This document shows, piece after piece, positions 14,202-24,500 of a DNA stretch of 47,849 bases. Position 1 is the first letter of the stretch. Every line of letters starts with the position of its first letter. Source of the stretch: Burkholderiales bacterium UBA2463 (GTDB lineage: Bacteria; Pseudomonadota; Gammaproteobacteria; Burkholderiales; Burkholderiaceae_A); NCBI GenBank assembly GCA_002342295.1, contig DDPR01000013.1:14186-62034 (forward strand), read 5' to 3'. The notes beneath the pieces were generated by a model that worked only from the letters and a program-made list of their open reading frames with translations, was not told where the DNA came from and made no database searches. A program made the translations under genes and the position numbers.

Positions 14202-15148
14202 GTCGTTGTCTCCCGCTTCAGCTTCAATCGAGCGCCAGAGAGAATTCGGAGCACCAACTTGTCATAGCTGAATCCGGCCGCCTTGGCCGCCATGGGGACC
14301 AGCGAATGATCTGTGAGCCCCGGACATGTGTTGATCTCAAGCAGCATGGGCTCAGCAACGCCGTCCCAGAGGATGTCCACGCGTGCCCAGCCCTCGCATT
14401 CCAGGGCGTGGAAGGCCCGTAGGGAAAGGGACTGCATCTGCTGAGCGATCTCAACGGGAACGGGGGCGGGACAGATGTAACGCGTCGCCTCACCGAAGTA
14501 TTTGTTCTGATAGTCGTAATTGCCCTGAGGGGCCACGATCTCAATCACGGGAAGGGCTTGGACCTCTCCGCTCTCATCGCCGAGCAGGGCGACCGTGAAC
14601 TCGCGACCTCCGACAAATGCCTCTGCGAGGACACCATCGTCGTAACGCCGGGCGAGGTCCACCGCCCGGTCAAAATCTTCAACCCGCTCGAGCTTCGTGA
14701 AACCGAGTGAAGACCCCTCGCGTGCGGGTTTAATCGCCAAGGGCAACCCGAGTTCTGCAATGACCCCTTCCGACCGCTCGCGACCCGTCAGGCGAAGGAA
14801 CTTGGGAGTCGGTATGCCCTCCGCTCGCCAGATGCGTTTGGTCATGGGCTTGTCCATCGCGATGGCTGAGGCCATCACGCCCGAACCCGTGTAGGGAAGA
14901 CCCAACCACTCCAATGCTCCCTGAACGGTTCCATCCTCTCCGAATCTCCCATGTAAGGCGAGAAAGGCGGCAGACACATCAAGGCCCTTGAGCTCTGAGA
15001 GCGGCATTTCGCGAGGGTCAAACGAAACGGCTGGAATACCCAATCGTCCCAGTGCTTGCATGACTCCCGTGCCGGACATGAGGGAGACCTCACGTTCGGC
15101 GGACTCACCGCCCATGAGGACGGCCACGCGATTCGGCGATCGCCTCAC
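14198..15148 (-). CDS. ddl: D-alanine--D-alanine ligase
   Basis: Ddl joins two D-alanines for the pentapeptide stem added by MurF. The 316-residue ATP-grasp enzyme carries VLMGGESAEREVSLMSG near the N-terminus, HGRFGEDGTVQGALEWLG, the Lys-containing KPAREGSSLG ATP loop, and the metal-binding end EINTCPGLTDHSLVPMAAK (the family usually has N-T-x-P-G-M-T). The size fits DdlB. The GTG at 15148 overlaps the murC stop (GTGA), and its own stop overlaps ftsQ by 4 bp. Confidence 0.96.
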   Translation of the reverse strand: MRRSPNRVAVLMGGESAEREVSLMSGTGVMQALGRLGIPAVSFDPREMPLSELKGLDVSAAFLALHGRFGEDGTVQGALEWLGLPYTGSGVMASAIAMDKPMTKRIWRAEGIPTPKFLRLTGRERSEGVIAELGLPLAIKPAREGSSLGFTKLERVEDFDRAVDLARRYDDGVLAEAFVGGREFTVALLGDESGEVQALPVIEIVAPQGNYDYQNKYFGEATRYICPAPVPVEIAQQMQSLSLRAFHALECEGWARVDILWDGVAEPMLLEINTCPGLTDHSLVPMAAKAAGFSYDKLVLRILSGARLKLKRETTT

Positions 15149-16533
15149 GCGCGGCCCCTCCCAGCGAGAAGCCCGGGAAGCCCGCCGATGGAACCCGCCC
15201 CCATCGTCATCACGACATCACCGGGCTGAACCAAAGCGTCCAGAGCGTCCGCCACCTCATCGATGGACTCGACGAATATCGGCTCCACCTTGCCGCGCTG
15301 ACGAACAGCCCGCGCCAGCGTTCGGCCATCAGCAGCCGGAAGTGGCTGCTCACCGGCGGCGTAGACCTCTGTGAGGATGAGCGCATCAACAGCGCCCAGC
15401 ACTCGAACGAAGTCCTCAAAGAGGTCCCTGGTTCGACTGAAGCGATGAGGCTGAAAGACCAGCACAAGACGGCGATTGGGAAATGCGCCTCGAACGGCAG
15501 CGACCGTCGCCTTGATCTCCGCCGGATGGTGGCCATAGTCATCGATCAATTCGACTGAGCCCGAAGGAAAGGTCACCTCACCCCAACTCTGAAGACGTCT
15601 TCCAACGCCCTTAAATTCGCTCAGGGCCCGGGCAATTGACTCGTCCCTCACACCGAGTTCCAAGGCGACACAGACGGCGGCCAGACTGTTGAGCACGTTG
15701 TGCTCACCGGGTAGGTTGATCCGCAACGGCATGGGTGAGCGGCCCTCCCTCACCAAGGAAAAGGTCATCGCGAGCCCATCGGCCTGGAGCGACTCCGCGC
15801 GCACGTCCGCCTCGGGGTGGAGTCCGTAGGTGATCACGGGCCTGGAGATGAACGGCAAAATCTCGCGCACACCCAAGTCATCAAGACAGACGATGGCTGT
15901 TCCGTAGAAAGGCAGCCTCTGGGTGAAGGCGATGAAGGCCTGTTTCAGCTTGGCAAGGTCGTGGTCGTAGGTCTCCATGTGGTCTGCGTCGATGTTGGTG
16001 ATGACCGCCAACATGGGCATGAGATTGAGAAACGAGCCATCCGATTCATCGGCCTCAGCCACAAAGGCCTCTCCTAACCCCAGGCGGGCATTCGCCCCGA
16101 CACTTGTGAGCCGACCCCCAATCACGAAGGTTGGGTCTTGCCCCCCCTCTGCAAGAATGCTGGCGACCAGACTCGTTGTCGTTGTCTTCCCATGCGTGCC
16201 GGCGATCGCGATGCCCTGTTTCATGCGCATGAGCTCACTGAGCATCAGCGCTCGAGGGACCACTGGAATCTTTGCGGCACGCGCAGCGCGCAGCTCGGGG
16301 TTGTCTGGCTTGACCGCACTGGAGATCACTACGGCATCAGCCCCCTCAATATGCTCAGTCGCATGCCCGACAAACACGCGAGCCCCAAGAGATGAGAGTC
16401 GCTCCGTGACTGCACTGCCTTGGAGGTCAGAGCCTTGGACGCAAAAACCCTGATTCATGAGGACTTCCGCAATGCCGGACATTCCCGAGCCGCCGATCCC
16501 AATGAAGTGAAGGGTCTGAATCTTGTGCTTCAT
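15145..16533 (-). CDS. murC: UDP-N-acetylmuramate--L-alanine ligase
   Basis: MurC adds L-alanine to UDP-MurNAc, the first amino acid of the stem peptide. The 462-residue protein has the N-terminal Rossmann motif GIGGSGMSGIAEVL (12-25), the ATP loop GTHGKTTTT at 112-120 and the mid-domain EADESDGSFL. The C-terminal domain includes DDYGHHPAEI, a MurC signature. Starts and stops overlap its neighbours murG and ddl by 4 bp each. Confidence 0.97.
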   Translation of the reverse strand: MKHKIQTLHFIGIGGSGMSGIAEVLMNQGFCVQGSDLQGSAVTERLSSLGARVFVGHATEHIEGADAVVISSAVKPDNPELRAARAAKIPVVPRALMLSELMRMKQGIAIAGTHGKTTTTSLVASILAEGGQDPTFVIGGRLTSVGANARLGLGEAFVAEADESDGSFLNLMPMLAVITNIDADHMETYDHDLAKLKQAFIAFTQRLPFYGTAIVCLDDLGVREILPFISRPVITYGLHPEADVRAESLQADGLAMTFSLVREGRSPMPLRINLPGEHNVLNSLAAVCVALELGVRDESIARALSEFKGVGRRLQSWGEVTFPSGSVELIDDYGHHPAEIKATVAAVRGAFPNRRLVLVFQPHRFSRTRDLFEDFVRVLGAVDALILTEVYAAGEQPLPAADGRTLARAVRQRGKVEPIFVESIDEVADALDALVQPGDVVMTMGAGSIGGLPGLLAGRGRA

Positions 16534-17615
16534 GTCATCGCGTCCTTCACAAGCTCTACGAGACGCTCACAGGCATGGACATCTCGTTGACGCTCTGCGA
16601 GCCGAGCCAAATCCAGCAGGGTTGCTCGATCGAGGGCCATGAGTTCTCGGGCGAGATCCCCTGCGAGGTGCTCTGACTGCGGGACCATTCGGGCACCACC
16701 TGACGTGGTCATGGCACGAGCATTGGCTGTCTGATGATCGTCAATCGCATGCGGAAGAGGCACAAAGAGAGCGGGCTGCCCCAGGGCCATGAGCTCTGTC
16801 ACGGTAGACGCGCCCGCTCGGCAGACCACGAGATCCGCCCACAGATAGGCCTCTGACATGTCCTCTATAAATGCATCGACGCGGGCCGTCAGGTGATGGT
16901 CGGCATATCGCTGGGCCGTGACCCCCTGCTCGGCAGGTCCGGTCTGATGCCAGATCTCCCAGCGGACTCCGGAGGCCAGAGCGCTATGCAACGCCTGCGG
17001 CATCGCCTCGTTCAGAGGTCTCGCCCCGAGACTGCCGCCAATCACCAGAACGCGGGGCACGCCCGTCCTTGCCTGAATTCTCTCGGAGGCAGGAGCAAGT
17101 GAGGTGAGAGATGCGCGAACAGGATTTCCGGTGACGCCCGACTCGGCGGGAGCAAAGCGTGTCTGCGGAAAGCTCACGGCAACACGGTTCGCAATTTTGG
17201 CAAGCCAGCGATTGGCCGAACCCATGACCGCATTTTGTTCATGGATGACCAATGGATGCCCCAGCAGTCGGGCCGCCAATCCCACTGGAAAACTGACATA
17301 GCCGCCAAAGGTCACCACCACCTGAGGTCGCTCCGCTCGCAGGATGGAGAGTGCCTGCCAAAGCGCATGCAAAAGCCTGAGAGGCAGCATGACCCACGCT
17401 CTCAAGCCACGGCCGCGAACACCCTCAAATGCCAAGGCATGGAACGGGATGCCGGCCGCACGGGTCACTCGCAGCTCAAGACCACGGTTGGTTCCAAGCC
17501 AGACCGGATGGGCCGACTCGCTGCGAAGACGCTCGGCAAACGCGAGGGCCGGAAAGATATGGCCTCCCGTGCCGCCGGACGCAATGCAAAGACGCTCAAG
17601 GGCTGGGATACTCAT
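16530..17615 (-). CDS. murG: UDP-GlcNAc:lipid I GlcNAc transferase
   Basis: MurG adds GlcNAc to lipid I on the cytosolic face of the membrane, giving lipid II. The 361-residue GT-B enzyme has the first Gly-rich loop GGTGGHIFPALAFAERL at 14-30, the second glycine loop VIGGSLGARPLNEAMP and the donor-site stretch ADLVVCRAGASTVTELMALG. An HEQNAVMGSANRW segment marks the acceptor site. ATGA overlaps join it to ftsW and murC. Confidence 0.97.
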   Translation of the reverse strand: MSIPALERLCIASGGTGGHIFPALAFAERLRSESAHPVWLGTNRGLELRVTRAAGIPFHALAFEGVRGRGLRAWVMLPLRLLHALWQALSILRAERPQVVVTFGGYVSFPVGLAARLLGHPLVIHEQNAVMGSANRWLAKIANRVAVSFPQTRFAPAESGVTGNPVRASLTSLAPASERIQARTGVPRVLVIGGSLGARPLNEAMPQALHSALASGVRWEIWHQTGPAEQGVTAQRYADHHLTARVDAFIEDMSEAYLWADLVVCRAGASTVTELMALGQPALFVPLPHAIDDHQTANARAMTTSGGARMVPQSEHLAGDLARELMALDRATLLDLARLAERQRDVHACERLVELVKDAMT

Positions 17616-18859
17616 GCGAGCTCTCGCCTGGCCCAGCCCCGGGGCCGAAGACCCACTGCCGGCTCGGGCAGGGACTTTGTATTGAGATCCTGTGTGACCC
17701 CTCGCGCCTCGGAGCGGTTCTCTCGATCAATTCGCATCAAGATACCCATGGCCATACAGACAACCAGCATGGAGCTCCCTCCATGGCTGATGAAGGGCAG
17801 GGTCAGTCCCTTCGTTGGTAACAGCCCCGTATTGACACCGGCATGAATAAAAGTCTGGAGGCCGATCCACACGCCAATGCCCTGAGCGACCAGGCCTGCA
17901 AAGAGTCGATCCTGAGACATGGCTTGACGTCCGATCTGAATCGCCCGTCGAATCAAAAATCCGAATGTGATGAGCAGGCCTGCGACACCGACAAACCCGA
18001 GTTCCTCACCAATCACTGCGAAGATGAAGTCAGTGTGGGGAAGGGGAAGGTGACCCATCTTGGCAATCCCGGTGCCCAGTCCAGAGCCAAACAGACCGCC
18101 ATGCCCAAAGGCAATGAGCGCTCCACAGAGCTGGTAACCCGTGTTGGCCACATGGGTGGGGTCACAGGGCGACAGATAAGAGACGAGCCGTCCAAGTCGC
18201 CAGGGGGTGAGCCACACCATGAGACCGAAGACCGTTGCCATGAGCACCACCAACAACAGAATGACGCGCAGATTCATGCCACCGAGAAATAGAACTGCCG
18301 CAACCGTTGTGGTGATCACGATGGTCGAACCAAGGTCGGGCTGGTAAAGCAAAAGTCCAATGACCACCACCATCAGCGAGCCGATTGGGGCGAGTCCCTT
18401 CACGAGCTCCTGAATGCGGTCCTGACGACGCGTGGCATACGCAGCGGCAAACAAGAGTGCAAAGACCTTCATGAGTTCAGAGGGCTGGAGGGTGAGCGGC
18501 CCAAGGGGTATGGCCCGGACCGCGCCATCCTTCAGAAGGGCCGAGCCCCAGACCAGCTTCAGCACGGCGACCACAAGAAGCAATGAGATACCCACGCCAA
18601 ACAGCACCCCCGACAGGCGCTGCAGGGTTTTAACAGGGACTCTGAGCATGACTGCAAAGACGCACAGACCAATGGCCACGTGAAGCGGGTGGCCCCGCAT
18701 CTGCTTCCAGAAGACCTCGCTCGCATTGGCACTCGGGAGCGGAAGGTTGGCCGAGTAGACCATGACCATCCCGAGCATCAGAAGGAATACAAACACCCCA
18801 AAGAGCGTTCGGTCCATGCCACCGGCCGAGGGTCCCGTCGTTGGGCGTTTGGCGATCAT
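17612..18859 (-). CDS. ftsW: septal peptidoglycan glycosyltransferase FtsW
   Basis: FtsW is the SEDS-family polymerase that extends septal glycan chains with FtsI. The 415-residue protein has about ten membrane helices and the SEDS landmarks QPSELMK, YQPDLGSTIVI and HTDFIFAVIGEELGF (the large loop holding the catalytic Asp region), and near the C-terminus NTGLLPTKGLTLPFISHGGSS. The cytosolic tail of about 35 residues is basic. The start overlaps the murD stop by 4 bp. Confidence 0.96.
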   Translation of the reverse strand: MIAKRPTTGPSAGGMDRTLFGVFVFLLMLGMVMVYSANLPLPSANASEVFWKQMRGHPLHVAIGLCVFAVMLRVPVKTLQRLSGVLFGVGISLLLVVAVLKLVWGSALLKDGAVRAIPLGPLTLQPSELMKVFALLFAAAYATRRQDRIQELVKGLAPIGSLMVVVIGLLLYQPDLGSTIVITTTVAAVLFLGGMNLRVILLLVVLMATVFGLMVWLTPWRLGRLVSYLSPCDPTHVANTGYQLCGALIAFGHGGLFGSGLGTGIAKMGHLPLPHTDFIFAVIGEELGFVGVAGLLITFGFLIRRAIQIGRQAMSQDRLFAGLVAQGIGVWIGLQTFIHAGVNTGLLPTKGLTLPFISHGGSSMLVVCMAMGILMRIDRENRSEARGVTQDLNTKSLPEPAVGLRPRGWARRELA

Positions 18860-20421
18860 GCCTGCACCCCCTCTCGCTCAAGGAGTTCCGAGACCGCTTG
18901 GGCAAAAACCGCTGCGCGATGAGCGTAGTTTTGAAACATGTCCAGACTCGCACACGCGGGCGACAGCAGAAGCTGACCCCGCCCTTCTCCCACCCGAGCG
19001 CGAAGCGCAGCGAATCCGATGGACACCGCGCCCGCCATGTCCTCGGCCATCTCAGCGTGGAGGCCCCGCTGACGCGCGCCCTCCACAATGAGGGGACCGT
19101 CCCTGCCAATGCCCACCACGATGGCGTTGCGCCTCTGGAGGGCCTCAAAGAGCGGTGCAAAAGACTGGCCCTTACCGTCCCCCCCAACAATGATGGCGAC
19201 AGGGGCCGCGTCGCCCTCGAGGGCAGCGACCGTGGCACCCACATTGGTTCCCTTACTGTCATCTACGAACTCGATCCCATCTGCAGCGGCAATGGACTGC
19301 AAGCGATGCGGCTCTCCGAGATAGGTTCTAAGCCCATGGAGCATGCCGGCCAAATCGTCCGTCACGGCCTGGGCGAGGCCCAGCGCAGCCATCGCATTGA
19401 GCAGGTTATGGCGACCCTGAAGTCGCATCGCGGCCGAGGGCATGAGTCGCGTCAGCCTCGATTGTTGGGCGGAAGGGTCGGCGTCGCCTGTGGGCATCTG
19501 GCGCACCATCCATTCGAGCCCATCAGCGTAGAGCCCAAACCCGAGTTCACTCTCTCTGCACGGAGAGAGGCCAAAACTGATCGTCTCGACAGGCCTCTGC
19601 GAGTGGCGGGCGAGATGCGCTCTCACCGCCGCCTCGAGCTGAGCGTCGTCCCGACAGACAAGAGCCAGCCCGACCGGCAGGGGCAACCCATAGACCCGCA
19701 GTTTCGACGCTCGATAGTCTTCCATTGATCGATGCCAATCGAGATGGTCCTCAGTCAGATTCAGGATGACGCTAGCCGTTGGCGTGAACCGCAGTGCGCT
19801 TGCAAGTTGAAAGCTCGAGAGCTCAAGGACCCAGACCTGGGGGAGGCGCCGAGCATCTAGCCGATCCATGAGTGCCCGAAGCATCGAGGGGCTCACGTTT
19901 CCAGCGATCTGCACATCAAGACCCACACTCCCCAGAAGATGGGCCGTAAGCTTGACGGTGGTGGTCTTGCCATTGGTCCCCGTGACTGCGAGCACCGCAG
20001 GGCGAGCGAGGGCCAGTTCTGGCTCATCCGACTCCCTCGTGGGTGACCCATAAGCACCGGAGCCGAGGCTCTGAAGCGCCTCCTCAAAAAGATCCAGCTC
20101 TCCCAGGATGGGGATGTCGCGAGCGTGGGCCACCTCAACAAGGTGGGATACCGAGTGAACGCGATCTGGATGAGGACTGAGGCCCGGAGAGAGAACCAAG
20201 ACATCGCAGGCGGAGAGCAGCCGCTCAGGCATGGGATGGCCGAGGCCAAACTCCGCATCCACCCCAGGGGGAGGCGATACCCCCGCGAGAGGTCGGCTGT
20301 CAGCCAGCCTGACTTTTGCGCCCAGGCGCGCCAGCCACTCGGCGCAGGCGAGCCCCGACTCGCCGGCACCGAGCACCAGCGCGGATCGTTGAGCCCAGAC
20401 GGTGTCGGTCGGCTCGCCCAT
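18856..20421 (-). CDS. murD: UDP-N-acetylmuramoylalanine--D-glutamate ligase
   Basis: MurD adds D-glutamate to UDP-MurNAc-L-Ala. The 521 residues include an N-terminal Rossmann domain with LGAGESGLACAEWL (17-30), the ATP loop TGTNGKTTT at 147-155, the LELSSFQLA motif and DDSKGTNVGAT in the C-terminal half. It is about 80 residues longer than E. coli MurD, partly through an acidic Ser/Gly insert before the P-loop (about 118-138) and another near 320-345; longer forms are common in Betaproteobacteria. It begins 3 bp after the mraY stop. Confidence 0.96.
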   Translation of the reverse strand: MGEPTDTVWAQRSALVLGAGESGLACAEWLARLGAKVRLADSRPLAGVSPPPGVDAEFGLGHPMPERLLSACDVLVLSPGLSPHPDRVHSVSHLVEVAHARDIPILGELDLFEEALQSLGSGAYGSPTRESDEPELALARPAVLAVTGTNGKTTTVKLTAHLLGSVGLDVQIAGNVSPSMLRALMDRLDARRLPQVWVLELSSFQLASALRFTPTASVILNLTEDHLDWHRSMEDYRASKLRVYGLPLPVGLALVCRDDAQLEAAVRAHLARHSQRPVETISFGLSPCRESELGFGLYADGLEWMVRQMPTGDADPSAQQSRLTRLMPSAAMRLQGRHNLLNAMAALGLAQAVTDDLAGMLHGLRTYLGEPHRLQSIAAADGIEFVDDSKGTNVGATVAALEGDAAPVAIIVGGDGKGQSFAPLFEALQRRNAIVVGIGRDGPLIVEGARQRGLHAEMAEDMAGAVSIGFAALRARVGEGRGQLLLSPACASLDMFQNYAHRAAVFAQAVSELLEREGVQA

Positions 20422-20424
20422 GGG

Positions 20425-21594
20425 CTATCGAATCTTCAGGGTGGCAAGCCCTGCCAAAACCAGCATCATGGTGACAATCCAAAATCTCACCACCACCTGC
20501 GTCTCCTTCCAGCCCGACTCCTCAAAGTGATGATGAAGGGGTGCCATGCGAAGAATGCGACGCCCCTCTCCAAACCGCCTCTTCGTGTACTTGAAGTAGG
20601 CGACCTGCGCGATTACGGAGAGCGTCTCGGCGACGAAAACGCCTCCCATCACAAAGAGCACAATCTCCTGCCGAACCACAATCGCCACCACACCAAGCGC
20701 GCCGCCCAGCGCCAATGCGCCGACATCTCCCATAAAGACGGTCGCTGGATAGGCGTTAAACCAAAGAAAGGCGAGGCCCGCGCCAACCAATGCAGCACAA
20801 AACACGGTGAGCTCTCCCGCACCTGCAATGTAGGGAAGCAAGAGGTACTTCGAAAAGACCGCGTTACCGGCCACGTAGGCAAAAACCCCCAGCGCCCCGG
20901 CGACAAGGACGGTCGGCATGATGGCGAGTCCGTCGAGTCCATCAGTGAGGTTGACGGCGTTACTGCTTCCGACGATGACGAAATAGGAAAGCACCACGAA
21001 GCCCCAGACCCCCAAGGGGTAGGCCACACTCTTAAAAAAGGGAACAATGAGATTGGCCTGCGATGGAAGGTCCATTGGGGTGCCGCTGCCCACCCAGGCC
21101 AAAAAGATCTGAAAGGCGCCTGCATTGTTCGGCGCGGAGACGCTGAACGCCAAGGCAAAAGCGGCCACGATGCCGATGAGGGATTGCCAGAAATACTTCC
21201 ACCGGGCTGGGAGGCCGGTTGGGTCTCGGTGAACAACCTTGCGGTAGTCGTCTACCCAACCCACAGCACCGAGGCCAAGCGTGACGAGCAGCACAATCCA
21301 GATGAAACGATTCGAGAGGTCCGCCCACAGCAGCGTCGTCACCCCAATGGCGAGCAAGATCAGTGCGCCACCCATGGTGGGCGTTCCGGCCTTCACGAGG
21401 TGAGTCTGGGGTCCGTCTGAACGAACGGTCTGACCTATCTTGAGTTGGGTAAGCCGACGAATCACCCAGGGGCCCAAGACAAGCCCGAGAAAGAGTGCCG
21501 TCAGGGTCGCCATCACTGCACGTAGCGTGATGTAACCAAAGACACTCAGGGCCTTGATGTAGCTATCTAGATAATCAAATAGAAAGAGCAGCAT
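20425..21594 (-). CDS. mraY: phospho-N-acetylmuramoyl-pentapeptide transferase
   Basis: MraY transfers phospho-MurNAc-pentapeptide to undecaprenyl phosphate, making lipid I in the inner membrane. From ATG 21594 the protein has 389 residues and about ten helices, starting MLLFLFDYLDSYIKALSVFG as in the family. Key motifs are TPTMGGALIL, VDDYRKVVHRD, NLTDGLDGLA and MGDVGALALGG (Mg-binding Asp), and PLHHHFEESGW. The frame is open upstream, but that stretch lies in murF and has no MraY character. The start overlaps the murE-murF end by 20 bp. Confidence 0.97.
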   Translation of the reverse strand: MLLFLFDYLDSYIKALSVFGYITLRAVMATLTALFLGLVLGPWVIRRLTQLKIGQTVRSDGPQTHLVKAGTPTMGGALILLAIGVTTLLWADLSNRFIWIVLLVTLGLGAVGWVDDYRKVVHRDPTGLPARWKYFWQSLIGIVAAFALAFSVSAPNNAGAFQIFLAWVGSGTPMDLPSQANLIVPFFKSVAYPLGVWGFVVLSYFVIVGSSNAVNLTDGLDGLAIMPTVLVAGALGVFAYVAGNAVFSKYLLLPYIAGAGELTVFCAALVGAGLAFLWFNAYPATVFMGDVGALALGGALGVVAIVVRQEIVLFVMGGVFVAETLSVIAQVAYFKYTKRRFGEGRRILRMAPLHHHFEESGWKETQVVVRFWIVTMMLVLAGLATLKIR

Positions 21595-24500
21595 GGTCTT
21601 TTGAGTGTCCGTTGAGTAAGGGGGAAAGCAGTCGTTCGAGTCGCATGAACCGGGAGCCTTTGACCCAGAGGGTGGGGGTCTCACCCCGATGGGCACACTC
21701 GCCCAGCCATGTCTGTATCTGATGAGCCGCATCGGAGACGTCGTCAAGGGCGTCACCGACGGCAACTCGGGCGGAGGCCTCTCGCATCGCAGACCCAAGC
21801 AGCCAGATCTGTTCAATGCCTTGCTGATGAGCCCAGAGAAGAACCTCGTCATGAAAGCGCGGACCCTCCTCGCCCACCTCACCCATATCCCCCAGAAGCA
21901 TTGCTCGCGGACCGGGCTGAAGCGCGAGCGCATCGATCGCAGCCCTCACCGAGTCCGGGTTGGCGTTGTAGCTATCGTCAACCAGAAGGCCGCCCATCGG
22001 CAGCGCATGCAGTCGTCCCCGTCCGGCAATCGGCTGAAAGCCTGAGAGGCCATCTCGAATAGCCTTGGAATTGAGCCCGAGGCAGAGACCGACGGCGGCT
22101 GCGCAGACCGCATTACGAACGACGTGGGCACCCAGCCCCGCCAGTGGAATGGGCGCCTGTCCAAGGGGCCAGCGATCGACATGCACGAGGTCTTCGAGCT
22201 GAAAAACCGCGCGGCCCTGCTGGTCTCGGCTCGGGTGGGCTACAAGATCTCGGCATAGCCCCAAGTCATGGCGCGACTCGGTGGCATCGAAGGCCAGCCC
22301 GAAGCGGACCCGGACAAGGTGGGACGCCTTTTGCGTCCATATCGCCTCATGCGCCCGATCCCTCGGGAATATGGCAAAGCCTCCTGCCTCAACGGCCGTA
22401 AGCAGGTCCCCATTTTCTTGGGCGCAGGCCTCCACACTCTGCATAAACTCTTGGTGCTCTCTCTGCGCATTGGTGATGACGCCGCCCTGAGGTGCAGACC
22501 ACTGAGCGAGTTGAAGAATCTCGCCTGGGTGATTCATGCCCACTTCGATCACTGCGAGGTGATGACGAGGTCTCAGACCAAGCAGCGTCTGGGGCACACC
22601 AATCTGATTGTTGTGATTCCCGGGGGTCGCCCAGGTTCGACGCTCGCCAACAGCCTCGGCAAACACCCGTCGCACCATCTCCTTGGTCGTGGTCTTTCCG
22701 TTAGAACCTGCTACACCGACGAGACTGCCGGACCAGTTTTCTCGCCAGGCCTGAGCCAGCCGGGCCAGCGCCGATGAAGTGTCGGTGACCCGATAGAGCG
22801 GTAGACAGTCACCCAGCCCCTCTGGGACAGCACCGCAGACAATTGCGGCGGCCGCGCCGCGCCGGTGTGCCTCCTTCAGAAAATCGTGTCCATCGAATCG
22901 ATCCCCTCGGAGTGCAATAAAGACGGCTCCCGCGCGAATCGATCGGCTGTCCGTAGAGATGGACTCCACGAAAACGTGGCGCGCGCCTTCCCAGGCCTGT
23001 CCGAGAGGACCCTCGCCTTGGAGTCCAAACAGATCCTCAAGATCGAGGAGCTTCATCAGTGGTCGCCAGTCGAGCAGCGCTTCAGTGGCGCATTCAACAT
23101 CATCAAACGGCAGACTCTCGCCACCTATCACCTGAGTCTTCTCGTGGCCCTTGCCAGCAAGAACCACCACGTCTTGTGGAGCGGACTGCTCGATGATCAG
23201 GTCAATGGCCGCGCGTCGATCGGGCTGAACCTGAACTCGGTGGGCGCGCTCGGGCGGAATGCCAGAAGAAATCTCATCGAGAATGTCTGTTGGCCGTTCG
23301 CTGCGCGGATTATCGGAGGTCAGCACCACCCGATCCGACAACTCCGCCGCCCGCGCGCCCATGAGAGGTCTCTTTGCACGGTCGCGATCGCCCCCACATC
23401 CGAAGAGCACGCGCAAGAGTCCGCCCCGGGAATTCGCAAGCGGACGCAGCGCTTTGAGCACATGAACGAGTCCATCCGGCGTGTGAGCGTAATCAACCAA
23501 AACCAGTGGACCATTCCGATCGCAGGCCACTCGTTGCAGGCGCCCGGCAGGGGGCGCATAGGCCGCCAATGACGCAGCCACACGCTCAAGAGAATGCCCC
23601 TGGAGAAAGAGAAGTCCCGAAATGACGGCGACATTCTGAAGGTTGTGTGCTCCCCAGGTCGACATCATCAGCGAGACCCGCTCATCACCGAGACTAAGAG
23701 AGACCTGTGTGCCGTGCTCATCCATCCTCAACAGGTGAACACGCAGGTCGGCCTCGCCCAAGGGGGCTGTGCCTTGTGTCTCCGACTCGACCTGAGCGAT
23801 GACCGAGAATCTTCGAACCCCTCGAGAGACCTCGGCCGTGCGAGCCGTGGACTCAATCACTGCCAGATAGTCCATCTGATCCTGCCCAGAGGAGGCTTCA
23901 TTGAGTAACGGAGCGCTCAGAACCATCTGCTCAAGATCGGGCGCTTCAAACAGCAATGCCTTGGCCTGCGCGTAGGCCTGCATGGTGGGATGGACATCCA
24001 GGTGATCCACACTCAGGTTCGTGAAAGCCGCGGCCCGAATGCGGCAACCAGCAAAGCGCCCCTGAATCAGCCCGATCGAACTGGCCTCCAACACCACTTC
24101 TCTCACGCCTCGATCTCGCAGCTGCGCGAGTAAGAACTGGAGTGACACAGAATCCGGAGAGGTCAATGCGCTCGTCATCTCAAGGTCAAGGGACTGGGCC
24201 GAGCTCTCCCCACGAAAGACGAAGGTGCCCAGCGTTCCTATGGTCGCGGCGAGGCCCGCCAGGCGTGCGATCGCCTTGGCCAAGCCGTGGGCCACACTTG
24301 ACTTGCCATTTGTTCCGGTGACCGCAGTGACCCGAACGACATCGCTGGGCTCGCCGTAAAAGGCAGACGCTGCAACTCCCTGCGCCACCGAGAGATTCGG
24401 CAGGCGGTAGATGACTGGCGATGTCGGGGCATCGGATGCCTGCAACAGATGCTGCGTCTCGGTGAACAAGGCCTCGTCCACAATCACAGCCGAGGCCGAG

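Noticed and set aside
21595..21933. Upstream extension of the mraY frame
   Set aside because: It lies over the MurF C-terminus and lacks MraY character. The family N-terminus fits ATG 21594.
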